Assembly: GCA_963702925.1 (NCBI GenBank) | Contig: OY969771.1 | Location: forward strand, 1,240,001-1,304,000 | Length of the DNA stretch: 64,000 nucleotides | Direction: 5' to 3' | Source: CAIKMD01 sp963702925 | GTDB lineage: Bacteria > Pseudomonadota > Alphaproteobacteria > ATCC43930 > CGMCC-115725 | Part shown: positions 8,902 through 17,341 of the stretch, in pieces | How positions within the stretch are numbered: the first letter of the stretch is position 1 | How the letters are laid out: the number at the start of each line of letters is the position of its first letter | Program-made: the position numbers and the translations under genes | Notes under the pieces: model-generated | Told to the model about the DNA's origin: nothing | What the model saw: the letters and a program-made list of their open reading frames with translations, nothing else | Database searches by the model: none

Positions 8902-9830
8902 TGGCCGCCAAAAACCGCATGCCGCATCTGATCGATCGTCTGCCGAAAGTGCGCGGCCGGCTCACCGCCGATGCGCCCTTGGCGCACATCACCTGGTTCC
9001 GCGTCGGCGGTCCCGCGGAAGTTCTCTTCCGTCCGGCGGATGCGGCGGATTTGAGCGCGTTTCTCGCCGCCAAGCCCGCCGACGTGCCCGTGACCGTGAT
9101 CGGCGTCGCCTCCAATCTGCTGGTACGCGATGGCGGGATCAAAGGCGTTGTGGTTCGCCTCGGCCGCGGCTTTGTCGAGGTGGCCGCGCGCGATCACGAG
9201 ATCGACGCCGGTGCCGGCGCGCTCGATCTCAACGTCGCGTTGGCGGCGCGCGAAGCCGGCATCGCCGGGCTCGAATTCCTCTCGGGCATTCCCGGCACGG
9301 TGGGCGGCGGCTTGCGCATGAATGCCGGCGCTTATGGCAGCGAGTTCAGGGACGTGCTGCGCGGCGCGAGCGTGCTCGACGGCTACGGCAAGGAGCATCG
9401 TTTGTCAGTGGAGGAGCTGGCGCTTTCCTATCGCCATTGCGGCTTGCCCGAAGACTGGATCTTCATCGCCGCGCGTTTCGCCGGCAGCGCGGGCGATCCG
9501 CTCGCCATTGCGCGCCGCATGGACGAGATCCATCGGGCGCGCGAGGAAAGCCAACCGATCCGGGCGCGCACCGGCGGCTCGACTTTCGCCAATCCGCCGG
9601 GCCACAAGGCGTGGCAGCTGATCGATCAGGCGGGTTGCCGCGGCTTGAAGCGCGGCGGCGCGATGGTTTCGGAGAAGCACGCGAACTTTCTCATCAATAC
9701 CGGCAACGCGACCGCCGCCGAGATCGAAGCGCTGGGCGAGGAAGTCCGCAGCCGGGTCCGCGCGGCGAGCGGCATCGCGCTGGAATGGGAAATCCGCCGC
9801 GTCGGCGAGCCTGCGGGAGGCACGCCATGA
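8898..9830 (+). CDS. murB: UDP-N-acetylenolpyruvoylglucosamine reductase MurB
   Basis: FAD- and NADPH-dependent cytoplasmic reductase that makes UDP-MurNAc. It has 310 residues, a short type IIb-like MurB. Signatures are TWFRVGGPAEVLFRP, the FAD-binding GVASNLLVRDGGI, SGIPGTVGGGLRMNAGAYG, and GSTFANP containing the catalytic serine, with the C-terminal HANFLINTG. The start is ATG at 8898, forming ATGA with murC; a second ATG follows at once. The stop overlaps ftsQ by four bases, so there is no room for ddl, which commonly lies between murB and ftsQ in alphaproteobacteria. Confidence 0.96.
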   Translation: MMAAKNRMPHLIDRLPKVRGRLTADAPLAHITWFRVGGPAEVLFRPADAADLSAFLAAKPADVPVTVIGVASNLLVRDGGIKGVVVRLGRGFVEVAARDHEIDAGAGALDLNVALAAREAGIAGLEFLSGIPGTVGGGLRMNAGAYGSEFRDVLRGASVLDGYGKEHRLSVEELALSYRHCGLPEDWIFIAARFAGSAGDPLAIARRMDEIHRAREESQPIRARTGGSTFANPPGHKAWQLIDQAGCRGLKRGGAMVSEKHANFLINTGNATAAEIEALGEEVRSRVRAASGIALEWEIRRVGEPAGGTP

Positions 9831-10684
9831 AATTGACGAAGCGCACTATCAACGAGCCGGCACCCGTGCGCGCGCGCCGCCGTCGCCGCTCGGAGCGACG
9901 CATGTTCTGGGCGGCGACCAGCGTCGCCGCGTTGGCCATGCTTGGTTCCGCCGGCTGGTATGCGGCGCATAGCGGCATGATCGCGGCGGCGCTCGCGCCG
10001 ATCGAGGCGCGTATCGCCGCCACAGGCGCCGCTTTGCACCTCACGGTTCAGAGCGTCGAGGTCGAGGGCCGGCAACGCGCCGACCGCCAGGCGATTCTCG
10101 ATGCGCTCGGCGTCCGCCGCGGCACGCCGATTCTCGGCGTCGATCTCGATGGCGCCAAGACGCGGCTCGAAGCCATTCCCTGGGTGCGCTCGGCCGCGGT
10201 CGAGCGGCAATTGCCGGATCGGATCTATGTTCGCATCGTCGAGCGCCAGCCGCTCGCCATCTGGCAACACCAGCATAAATTCAGCCTCATCGACCAAGAA
10301 GGCGCCGTCATCTCCGACGCGCGGGTCGAGGATTTTCCAGCCCTCCTCCAAGTCGTGGGCAGTGACGCGCCGCCCGCTACGGCCGATCTCGTCGACATGC
10401 TGTCGACCGAGCCCGATCTCGCTCCCCATGTGAGCGCGGCAGTGCGGATCGGCGGCCGGCGTTGGAATCTCGAGCTCGACAACGGCATCGAGGTCGCGTT
10501 GCCCGAAGTGGCGCCCGGCGAAGCGTGGCACCGGCTCGCGGCGCTCGACCGCAGCGACCGGCTGCTTGAGCGCAACATCGCGGCGGTCGATATGCGCTTG
10601 TCCGACCGGCTCGTGCTGCGCCTGACGCCGGACACGGCAAAATCACTTATCAAGAAAAGCCGGCCAACGAGGCCCAACGCATGA
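9827..10684 (+). CDS. ftsQ: Cell division protein FtsQ
   Basis: Bitopic inner-membrane divisome protein linking early and late division proteins. It has 285 residues from the ATG at 9827, which overlaps the murB stop. A very basic N-terminal tail (RARRRRRSERR near residues 15-25) precedes one membrane segment (near 27-45). The POTRA domain begins near VQSVEVEGRQRADRQAIL and includes AIPWVRSAAVERQLPD, followed by the FtsQ beta domain. The stop overlaps the ftsA start by four bases. Confidence 0.94.
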   Translation: MKLTKRTINEPAPVRARRRRRSERRMFWAATSVAALAMLGSAGWYAAHSGMIAAALAPIEARIAATGAALHLTVQSVEVEGRQRADRQAILDALGVRRGTPILGVDLDGAKTRLEAIPWVRSAAVERQLPDRIYVRIVERQPLAIWQHQHKFSLIDQEGAVISDARVEDFPALLQVVGSDAPPATADLVDMLSTEPDLAPHVSAAVRIGGRRWNLELDNGIEVALPEVAPGEAWHRLAALDRSDRLLERNIAAVDMRLSDRLVLRLTPDTAKSLIKKSRPTRPNA

Positions 10685-11934
10685 CCAAGCAAATTTCGCG
10701 TCCGCGCAACGGTTTTCTCGGCGTGGTCGATGTCGGCACCACCAAAGTCTGCTGTTTTGTCGTCAAGATCGAGGATGGCGAACCGCGCATCGCCGGTATC
10801 GGCCATCAAGTGTCGAAGGGCGTGCGCAACGGCGTCATCGTCGATAGCGAGGCCGCGAACGCGTCGATCCTCAACGCCGTTCACGCCGCCGAGGAAATGG
10901 CCGGCACCACGCTCAACGATGTCGTCGTCAACCTCTCCGGCGGTTTTGGCGCCTCGCGTCTCGTGAAAGCCGAGCTGGCGCTCAACGGCCGCGAAGTCAG
11001 CGACACGGCGATGCGTCGCGTGCTCGATCAAGGCTATCGCATCAAGGACGTGCCGGACCGGACGCTTATTCATTCGATTCCGGTCGGTTTCTCGATCGAT
11101 GGCGGCCGCAGCATCCGCGACCCGCGCGGCCTGTTCGGGCAAAAGCTCGCGGTCAACATGAACATCGTGACGGCGAGCTTTGGCGCGGTGCGCAATCTTT
11201 CCAACTGCGTCGCGCGGTGCCATCTCGAGACCGCAGCGATCGTGGTAAGCCCCTATGCCTCCGGCCTCTCCTCGCTGGTCGAGGACGAGAGCGAGCTGGG
11301 CGTGACCGTCATCGACATGGGCGGCGGCACCACCACCATCGGCGTGTTCTTCGACGGCAACCTGGTCTTCGCCGACGGCGTCGCGGTCGGCGGCGGCCAC
11401 GTCACCAACGACATCGCGCGCGGCCTGTCGACTCCCATCACCCATGCCGAGCGCATGAAGACGCTTTACGGCAGCGCGATCGCATCGCCGTCGGACGAGC
11501 GCGAGATGATCACGGTGCCCTTGGTCGGCGAGGAAGATGACGGCCACGCCAACCATGTTCCGAAATCCATTCTGGTCGGCATCATCGCGCCACGCCTCGA
11601 GGAAACCTTCGAGCTGGTGCGCGATCGGCTCGAAGCCTCGGGCTTCGACAAGATCACCGGCCGCCGCGTCGTTCTGACCGGCGGCGCTTCCCAGCTTCCC
11701 GGCGTACGCGAACTGGCCGGGCTGATTCTCGACAAACAGGTTCGCGTCGGCCGTCCTTCGCGCATCGACGGGCTGGCCGAATCCACCCAGGGTCCGGCGT
11801 TCTCGACGATCGCCGGCCTCATCCACTTCGCCCTTTCCGAACGCGCCGAGATCCCACGGCGGGGCCGCGCGCTGACGGAGCAACCGAACGGTCTCATCGG
11901 CCGGTTAGGACATTGGGTCCGTGAGTATCTCTAA
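10681..11934 (+). CDS. ftsA: Cell division protein FtsA
   Basis: Actin-like ATPase that anchors FtsZ filaments to the inner membrane. It has 417 residues. Signatures are VVDVGTTKVCCFV (phosphate 1), an SHS2-like 1C region, VIDMGGGTTTIGVF (phosphate 2) and VLTGGASQLPGV (adenosine). The C-terminus, ending GRLGHWVREYL, is a likely amphipathic membrane-targeting helix. The start is ATG at 10681, coupled to ftsQ. A 63-base spacer separates it from ftsZ. Confidence 0.96.
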   Translation: MTKQISRPRNGFLGVVDVGTTKVCCFVVKIEDGEPRIAGIGHQVSKGVRNGVIVDSEAANASILNAVHAAEEMAGTTLNDVVVNLSGGFGASRLVKAELALNGREVSDTAMRRVLDQGYRIKDVPDRTLIHSIPVGFSIDGGRSIRDPRGLFGQKLAVNMNIVTASFGAVRNLSNCVARCHLETAAIVVSPYASGLSSLVEDESELGVTVIDMGGGTTTIGVFFDGNLVFADGVAVGGGHVTNDIARGLSTPITHAERMKTLYGSAIASPSDEREMITVPLVGEEDDGHANHVPKSILVGIIAPRLEETFELVRDRLEASGFDKITGRRVVLTGGASQLPGVRELAGLILDKQVRVGRPSRIDGLAESTQGPAFSTIAGLIHFALSERAEIPRRGRALTEQPNGLIGRLGHWVREYL

Positions 11935-11997
11935 CGCCTTCACCCCGCCCCGCGCCGATGGGGCACTCACCGCTACGGAGCATTTCCGGAGGAAAGC

Positions 11998-13575
11998 ATG
12001 ACATTGAATTTAACCATTCCCGAAGAAGAACAGGAATTGAAGCCACGCATTACCGTCGTGGGCGTCGGCGGAGCCGGCGGCAACGCGGTCAACAATATGA
12101 TCCGTGCCAATCTCATTGGCTGCGATTTCGTGATCTGCAACACGGACGCGCAGGCAATGAAGCAGAATCTTTGCGAAAGCCGCATCCAGATGGGGATCGG
12201 CGTCACGCGGGGCCTCGGCGCCGGCTCGCGTCCCGAAGTCGGGCGCGCGGCGGCGGAAGAAGCCCTCGAGGAGATCATGGTGGCGCTCGAAGGCTCCAAC
12301 ATGGCCTTCATCACCGCCGGCATGGGCGGCGGCACGGGCACGGGCGCAGCACCGGTGATCGCGCGCGCCGCCCGTGAAAGCGGCATTCTCACCATCGGCG
12401 TCGTCACCAAGCCTTTCCAGTTCGAAGGCACGCATCGCATGCGCCTCGCCGAGCAAGGCATCCAGGAGCTGCAGAAATACGTCGATACGCTCATCATCAT
12501 CCCGAACCAGAATCTGTTCCGGGTCGCGAATGAGCGCACCACCTTCGCCGACGCGTTCAAGATGGCGGACGACGTGCTGCACGCCGGCGTCGCCGGCGTC
12601 ACCGACCTGATGGTGAAGCCGGGCTTGATCAATCTCGATTTCGCCGATATTCGCGCGGTGATGAGCGAGATGGGCAAGGCGATGATGGGCACCGGCGAAG
12701 CCGAGGGCGACCGCCGCGCGATCGACGCCGCGGAAGCCGCGATCTCCAACCCCTTGTTGGAAGACGTCACGATGAAGGGCGCGCGCGGCGTTCTCATCAA
12801 CATCACCGGCGGGCCGGACATGACCTTGTTCGAGGTCGACGAGGCGGCCAATCGCATCCGCGAGGAAGTCGACCCCGAGGCCAACATCATCTTCGGCTCG
12901 ACCTTCGAGGAAAAGCTCGCCGGCCGTATGCGCATTTCGGTTGTCGCGACCGGCATCGAAGTCGACAAGGCGGTCCAGCCGCGCCCGTTGATCTCGCTGG
13001 TCAGCGACCGCAGCAAGGCCGATGCCGTGCCCAAGGCTCCCGCAGCGCCGGCAACGGGGTCCGCATCGGCGTTCTCGTCCTCGCCTGCGCCCGCCGCCGA
13101 AATCAAGGTAGCGGAGCCACGTCCGCTCGCCGAGCCGCGCGCCGAATTGAAGACGGAGCCGCTTCCGCCTTTGGCACAAAGCGTCGAAGCGAAAGCCATG
13201 GGTCAGGATGTCTTCGTTGCACCGCGCCCGGTTGAAGCGATGGTCCGTCCCGCGGCGGCACCACAGCCGACCCAAGCACCGGACGTGTTGGCTGCTGCCG
13301 CCATGGAGAACGGCGCTCGGCCGCCCAACAAGGTAAGCCAGCGCGTGCCGAGCCTCTTCGAGCGCGTCACCAAGGCAGGGCGGCTGCTTCATCGCGAAGA
13401 GCCGACGCCGCCTGCCCGCCCGGTCGCGGCGCATGTCGCGCCGGCAGCCCCGACCCAGGCGGCCGCTCCAACCCCGCAGCCCAAGCTCGGCCCGCTCGAC
13501 CCCGCCGAACGTCCCGGCGCAAGGGAAGAGGATCTGCTCGATATCCCGGCTTTTCTGCGGCGGCACGCGAATTGA
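11998..13575 (+). CDS. ftsZ: Cell division GTPase FtsZ
   Basis: Tubulin homologue that polymerises into the Z ring. It has 525 residues, longer than the roughly 383 of E. coli because of a long Ala/Pro-rich linker from about residue 335 to 505, as is common in alphaproteobacteria. The GTPase core has the tubulin signature GGGTGTGA near residue 107 and the T7-loop region NLDFADIRAV near 215. The conserved C-terminal peptide, LLDIPAFLRR, which binds FtsA and other partners, is intact. A strong Shine-Dalgarno, GGAGGA at 11988-11993, sits four bases before the ATG, so unlike its upstream neighbours this gene is translated independently. Confidence 0.97.
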   Translation: MTLNLTIPEEEQELKPRITVVGVGGAGGNAVNNMIRANLIGCDFVICNTDAQAMKQNLCESRIQMGIGVTRGLGAGSRPEVGRAAAEEALEEIMVALEGSNMAFITAGMGGGTGTGAAPVIARAARESGILTIGVVTKPFQFEGTHRMRLAEQGIQELQKYVDTLIIIPNQNLFRVANERTTFADAFKMADDVLHAGVAGVTDLMVKPGLINLDFADIRAVMSEMGKAMMGTGEAEGDRRAIDAAEAAISNPLLEDVTMKGARGVLINITGGPDMTLFEVDEAANRIREEVDPEANIIFGSTFEEKLAGRMRISVVATGIEVDKAVQPRPLISLVSDRSKADAVPKAPAAPATGSASAFSSSPAPAAEIKVAEPRPLAEPRAELKTEPLPPLAQSVEAKAMGQDVFVAPRPVEAMVRPAAAPQPTQAPDVLAAAAMENGARPPNKVSQRVPSLFERVTKAGRLLHREEPTPPARPVAAHVAPAAPTQAAAPTPQPKLGPLDPAERPGAREEDLLDIPAFLRRHAN

Positions 13576-13580
13576 GGCGA

Positions 13581-13637
13581 ATCAGCAGCTTGCAGGCTTT
13601 GGCTTCCCAAGAGGGGGCCGAGCCGCAAGCTGCTGAT
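13581..13637 (+). terminator. Perfect 13-bp inverted repeat after ftsZ
   Basis: Six bases after the ftsZ stop, ATCAGCAGCTTGC (13581-13593) is matched exactly by its complement at 13625-13637. GGCT/AGCC pairs extend the stem inward past one bulged A, leaving a loop of about 22 bases. No clean T-run follows, only a weak TTTT about 20 bases on, so it is not a textbook intrinsic terminator. It probably ends or attenuates the dcw transcript before lpxC, or stabilises the ftsZ 3' end. Confidence 0.5.
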
Positions 13638-13698
13638 AGCCCATTAACATCCTGATTTTACAAAGAAATATCTGTCACAATCGGTAACAAAGATTGAT

Positions 13699-13717
13699 TT
13701 GTCCCATAACGGGACAA
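13699..13717. promoter_or_regulatory. Inverted repeat upstream of lpxC
   Basis: TTGTCCC and GGGACAA form a perfect 7-bp inverted repeat around a five-base spacer, 58 bases before the lpxC start codon, in the 200-base AT-richer gap between ftsZ and lpxC. The placement suggests an operator or a small hairpin in the lpxC leader. It does not match the GTTC-N7-GTTC alphaproteobacterial LexA box or the TTAA-N7-TTAA CtrA pattern. Confidence 0.35.
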
Positions 13718-13775
13718 TGGTAAACGTTGCTCCAGCCAGTGCAGATGTGGTGCATTGCAACATGGGTGGTGAATT

Positions 13776-14690
13776 TTGATTTCCCGGTCCGATATCGCGT
13801 TCCAAAAAACTCTGAACAAATCGATTCATTGCCGCGGCATCGGACTTCATTCGGGCGCGCGCATCAACATGACGCTGCACCCGGCCGCTCCTGATACCGG
13901 CATCGTGTTTCGCCGCAGCGATCTCGGCGGCGTCGAAATCCAGGCTTCTTGGCGCAACGTCGTCAACTCCTCGCTTTGCACCATGCTCGGCGACGGTGAT
14001 GGGCTGAAAATCGGCACGGTCGAGCATCTGATGGCGGCGTTCGCCGGTCTCGAGGTCGACAACGCCATCGTCGAGCTCGACGGCGTTGAAGTGCCGGTGA
14101 TGGACGGCAGCGCCGCGCCTTTCGTGTTCCTGATCGAGTGCGCCGGACTGGTCGAGCAGGATATGCCGCGCCGCGCCATCAAAGTACTGAAGCCGGTCAG
14201 CGTCGGCAGCAAAGGCAATTCGGCCGCGCTGATCCCGGACGACGAGTTTCGCCTGAGCTTCGCCATCGATTTCACCAGCGGCGCCATCAGCCGGCAGGAA
14301 TTGAGCTTCACGCTCGATGCCGAAAGCTTCAAGCACGACATCAGCCGCGCGCGTACCTTCGGCTTCCTTGACGAGGTCGATCGCATGCAGGCCGCGGGGC
14401 TGGCGCTGGGCGGGTCGCTCGACAATGCGATCGTGATCAGCGGCGACCGGGTGTTGAACCAGGAAGGCCTGCGCTATGGCGATGAATTCGTCCGGCACAA
14501 AGTCCTCGACGCGCTCGGCGATCTCTACCTCGCCGGCGGGCCGGTTCTGGGGCATTTCCACGGCGTACGTTCCGGCCATGCCCTGAATCGTCAACTGATC
14601 GAGGCGTTGTTCGCCGATCCTTCGGCCTGGTGCGCCACGACGGTTGCCGCCGCCTTCTGGGACGAAGCGCCGCAGCGCGTGCGCGCATAG
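13776..14690 (+). CDS. lpxC: UDP-3-O-acyl-GlcNAc deacetylase LpxC
   Basis: Zinc deacetylase for the committed step of lipid A synthesis in the cytoplasm. It has 304 residues, the usual length. Zinc ligands are visible: VEHLMAAFAGLEVDN holds the first histidine, and HKVLDALGDL holds the second histidine and the aspartate. The catalytic-base histidine is in LGHFHGVRSGH, and SRARTFGF is another family motif. The start is TTG at 13776; the upstream ATG at 13762 is in another frame and stops after five codons. LpxC placed after ftsZ is a common proteobacterial order. Confidence 0.96.
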   Translation: MISRSDIAFQKTLNKSIHCRGIGLHSGARINMTLHPAAPDTGIVFRRSDLGGVEIQASWRNVVNSSLCTMLGDGDGLKIGTVEHLMAAFAGLEVDNAIVELDGVEVPVMDGSAAPFVFLIECAGLVEQDMPRRAIKVLKPVSVGSKGNSAALIPDDEFRLSFAIDFTSGAISRQELSFTLDAESFKHDISRARTFGFLDEVDRMQAAGLALGGSLDNAIVISGDRVLNQEGLRYGDEFVRHKVLDALGDLYLAGGPVLGHFHGVRSGHALNRQLIEALFADPSAWCATTVAAAFWDEAPQRVRA

Positions 14691-14755
14691 TCGTCCTACC
14701 CCTGCCTGTGCTATAAAAAGCTCTCGGCAGCCTCTCGGGGGATGACTCGGATTTC

Positions 14756-15574
14756 ATGATGTCGTGGCTTTCGCGTTTTGGCCTGGTGGCGATGCCCGCC
14801 CTGCTCATGCTTGCAGCGTGCGCGTCGCCGAAAGACACCTATCTCGAGCGCCCGGTCGAGACGCTTTACAACTCTGCCATGGATCAGCTCCTCAGCGGCA
14901 ATTACAAGGATGCCGCAAAGAGCTTCGACGCCGTCGATCAGCAGCACCCTTATTCGGTTTGGGCGACCAAGGCCCAGCTGATGAATGCCTACACGCTCTA
15001 CGAGGACAAGCGCTACGACGAATCGATCGTCGCGGCCGACCGCTTCATTCAGCTTCATCCCGGCCATCGCGACGTCGCTTATGCCTATTACCTCAAGGCG
15101 CTCGACTATTACATCCAGATCACCGATGTCGAACGCGACCAGCGGATCACACAGCAGGCCTATGACACCTTGGCGGAAGTGGTGCGCCGTTTCCCCGACA
15201 CCAATTATGCGCGCGACGCCCAACTCAAAATGGATCTCGCCCGTGACCATCTCGCCGGCAAGGAGATGGAGATCGGCCGCTTCTACGAAAAGCAGGGTGA
15301 ATACCTGGCCGCCATCAACCGCTTCCAATCCGTGGTCGACAAATACCAGACCACGACCCATGTGCCCGAAGCGCTCACCCGCCTGGTCGAATGCTATTAC
15401 GCGCTGGGCCTCAACGACGAGGCAAAACGCACCGCCGCCGTGCTCGGCTATAACTACCCGAATAGCGGCTGGTACGCGGCAACCTACTCGCTGGTGACCT
15501 CCGGCACCGAGACACCCAAGCCGCCGGAACGCAGCTGGCTGGCGCGCGTGGTCGATCCTTTCAGCCTGTTCTAA
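14756..15574 (+). CDS. bamD: Outer membrane assembly lipoprotein BamD
   Basis: Essential lipoprotein of the Bam complex that folds beta-barrel proteins into the outer membrane. It has 272 residues. The signal peptide ends in a lipobox (LMLAACAS, cysteine near residue 22). The mature protein consists of TPR-like helical repeats: the segment from ETLYNSAMDQLLSGNY onward, then QHPYSVWATKAQLMNAY, GHRDVAYAYYLKALDYY and ALTRLVECYYALGL are typical of BamD (YfiO). The lpxC-bamD-recN order is seen in many alphaproteobacteria. Confidence 0.95.
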   Translation: MMSWLSRFGLVAMPALLMLAACASPKDTYLERPVETLYNSAMDQLLSGNYKDAAKSFDAVDQQHPYSVWATKAQLMNAYTLYEDKRYDESIVAADRFIQLHPGHRDVAYAYYLKALDYYIQITDVERDQRITQQAYDTLAEVVRRFPDTNYARDAQLKMDLARDHLAGKEMEIGRFYEKQGEYLAAINRFQSVVDKYQTTTHVPEALTRLVECYYALGLNDEAKRTAAVLGYNYPNSGWYAATYSLVTSGTETPKPPERSWLARVVDPFSLF

Positions 15575-15670
15575 CCCGCTGCTCGCCTCGAGTCGGCCGA
15601 CCGCACCGGCTCGAGCCGCCGGCGCGGCTGCCCTGGCCTCGTCCCCTTCGCGCGGTTATCATCGCGCGCG

Positions 15671-17341
15671 ATGCTGCTCGCGCTTTCCATCCGCGATGTC
15701 GTTCTGATCGACCGGCTCGATCTCGCTTTCCGCCCTGGCTTATGCGCGCTGACTGGCGAAACCGGGGCGGGCAAGTCGATTCTGCTCGACGCGCTCGGTC
15801 TGGCGTTAGGCGCACGCGCCGAAAGCGGATTTGTGCGCCACGGCGCGGATCAGGCGTCGGTTTCCGCCGAATTCGATCTGCCGCCGCAGCACCCCGCGCG
15901 GCGCATTCTCGCCGAGGCCGGGTTTACGCCGGGCGACGGGCTGCTTTTGCGCCGGACCGTCAGCGCCGATGGACGCAGCCGCGCCTTTGTCGACGACCAG
16001 CCGGCGAGCATCGGCCTGTTGCGCCAGCTCGGCGACACCTTGGTCGAGATCGAAGGGCAATTCGCCCAAGCCGGGCTGCTGGACCCGGCCAATCACCGCG
16101 CAACCTTGGACGAATTCGGCGTCGATTCCGCCGCCGGCGACCAACTCGCGGAATCTTGGGCCAGTTGGCGCCGGCTTGCCGCGGAGCGGGAAGCGGCCGA
16201 GGCCGCCTTGGCACGCGCCCGCGCTGACGAGGATTTCCTGCGCCATGCCCTCGCCGAGATCGCGGCGCTCGATCCAAAGCCGGGCGAAGAGGCGACGCTC
16301 GCCGAAGAGCGTGCCTTGCTGATGAACCGCCAGCGCATCGCGGAAGGTCTCGACGCGGCGATCGGCGAGCTGACGGGCGACAGCGGCGGCGAGCATGCGC
16401 TTCACGCGGCCGCGCGCAGCCTCGAACGGCTGCGCGACAAGGCCGGCAGCCAACTCGACGCAGCCATCGGCGCCTTGGAGCGCGCCATCGTCGAGACCCG
16501 CGAAGCGATCGCCGAGCTGGAAAGCTCGGCGCGCGCGCTCGGCCATGGCGAGGCAAGCGCCGACGAAATCGAAGAACGGCTGTTCGCGCTGCGAGCATTG
16601 GCGCGCAAGCACAATGTGATGGTCGAAGACCTGCCGCGTTTGCACGACGAGATCGCCGGAAAGATCGGCGCGCTCGACGATGGCGGCAGCGCAATCGCCG
16701 GACTGAAGCGCCGCGAGGACGAGGCACGCAAGGCTTATCTGGCCGCGGCCGAAGCCGTGACCAAGGCGCGCGCGGCGGCCGCGAAAAAGCTCGATGCCGC
16801 GGTGATGAAGGAGCTGCCGCCGCTGAAGCTCGAAAAAGCGCGTTTTCAAACCGTGCTGACGCCCGTGGCGGAAACCGAATGGGGCGCGCACGGGCGCGAG
16901 AAAATCCATTTCGAAGTCGCGCCCAATCCTGGCGCGCCGGCGGGCCCGCTCGCGCGCATCGCATCGGGCGGCGAGCTTTCGCGATTCATGCTCGCGCTTA
17001 AAGTCGTGCTCGCCAAAACCTCTTCCGTTCCCACCCTGGTCTTCGACGAGGTCGATAGCGGGGTCGGCGGCGCCACCGCTGCCGCGGTCGGCGAAAGGCT
17101 TCACCGCCTGGCGCGCGAGCGGCAAGTGCTGGTGGTGACCCATTCGCCGCAAGTGGCGGCGCGTGCCGCGCATCATTGGCGGGTGAGCAAAAGCGAAGGC
17201 AGAAGCCGAACGGTGACGCAGGTCGACGCGCTCGACGAGGGCGCGCGGCGCGAGGAAATCGCGCGCATGCTGTCGGGCAGCGCCGTCACCGCCGAAGCAC
17301 GCGCCGCGGCGGCGAGTCTCATGGCCGGAGCCCGCGCATGA
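15671..17341 (+). CDS. recN: DNA repair protein RecN
   Basis: SMC-like ATPase acting in double-strand-break repair. It has 556 residues, the typical length. The N-terminal Walker A is GETGAGKSILLDAL near residue 30, followed by long coiled-coil arms; the C-terminal head carries the ABC signature SGGELSRFMLAL and Walker B LVFDEVDSGVGG. The stop overlaps the ligA start by four bases (ATGA), so the two repair genes are probably co-transcribed. No GTTC-N7-GTTC LexA box is visible in the 96-base upstream gap. Confidence 0.96.
   Translation: MLLALSIRDVVLIDRLDLAFRPGLCALTGETGAGKSILLDALGLALGARAESGFVRHGADQASVSAEFDLPPQHPARRILAEAGFTPGDGLLLRRTVSADGRSRAFVDDQPASIGLLRQLGDTLVEIEGQFAQAGLLDPANHRATLDEFGVDSAAGDQLAESWASWRRLAAEREAAEAALARARADEDFLRHALAEIAALDPKPGEEATLAEERALLMNRQRIAEGLDAAIGELTGDSGGEHALHAAARSLERLRDKAGSQLDAAIGALERAIVETREAIAELESSARALGHGEASADEIEERLFALRALARKHNVMVEDLPRLHDEIAGKIGALDDGGSAIAGLKRREDEARKAYLAAAEAVTKARAAAAKKLDAAVMKELPPLKLEKARFQTVLTPVAETEWGAHGREKIHFEVAPNPGAPAGPLARIASGGELSRFMLALKVVLAKTSSVPTLVFDEVDSGVGGATAAAVGERLHRLARERQVLVVTHSPQVAARAAHHWRVSKSEGRSRTVTQVDALDEGARREEIARMLSGSAVTAEARAAAASLMAGARA

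Noticed and set aside
12010..13566. A 518-codon open frame antisense to ftsZ
   Set aside because: It mirrors ftsZ exactly and shows no recognisable domain or ribosome-binding site; it is a codon-bias shadow.
13640..13775. A CtrA site (TTAA-N7-TTAA) in the ftsZ-lpxC gap
   Set aside because: ATTAAC occurs once but without a second TTAA at the required spacing.
15575..15670. A LexA box upstream of recN
   Set aside because: The alphaproteobacterial consensus GTTC-N7-GTTC is not present in the 96-base gap.
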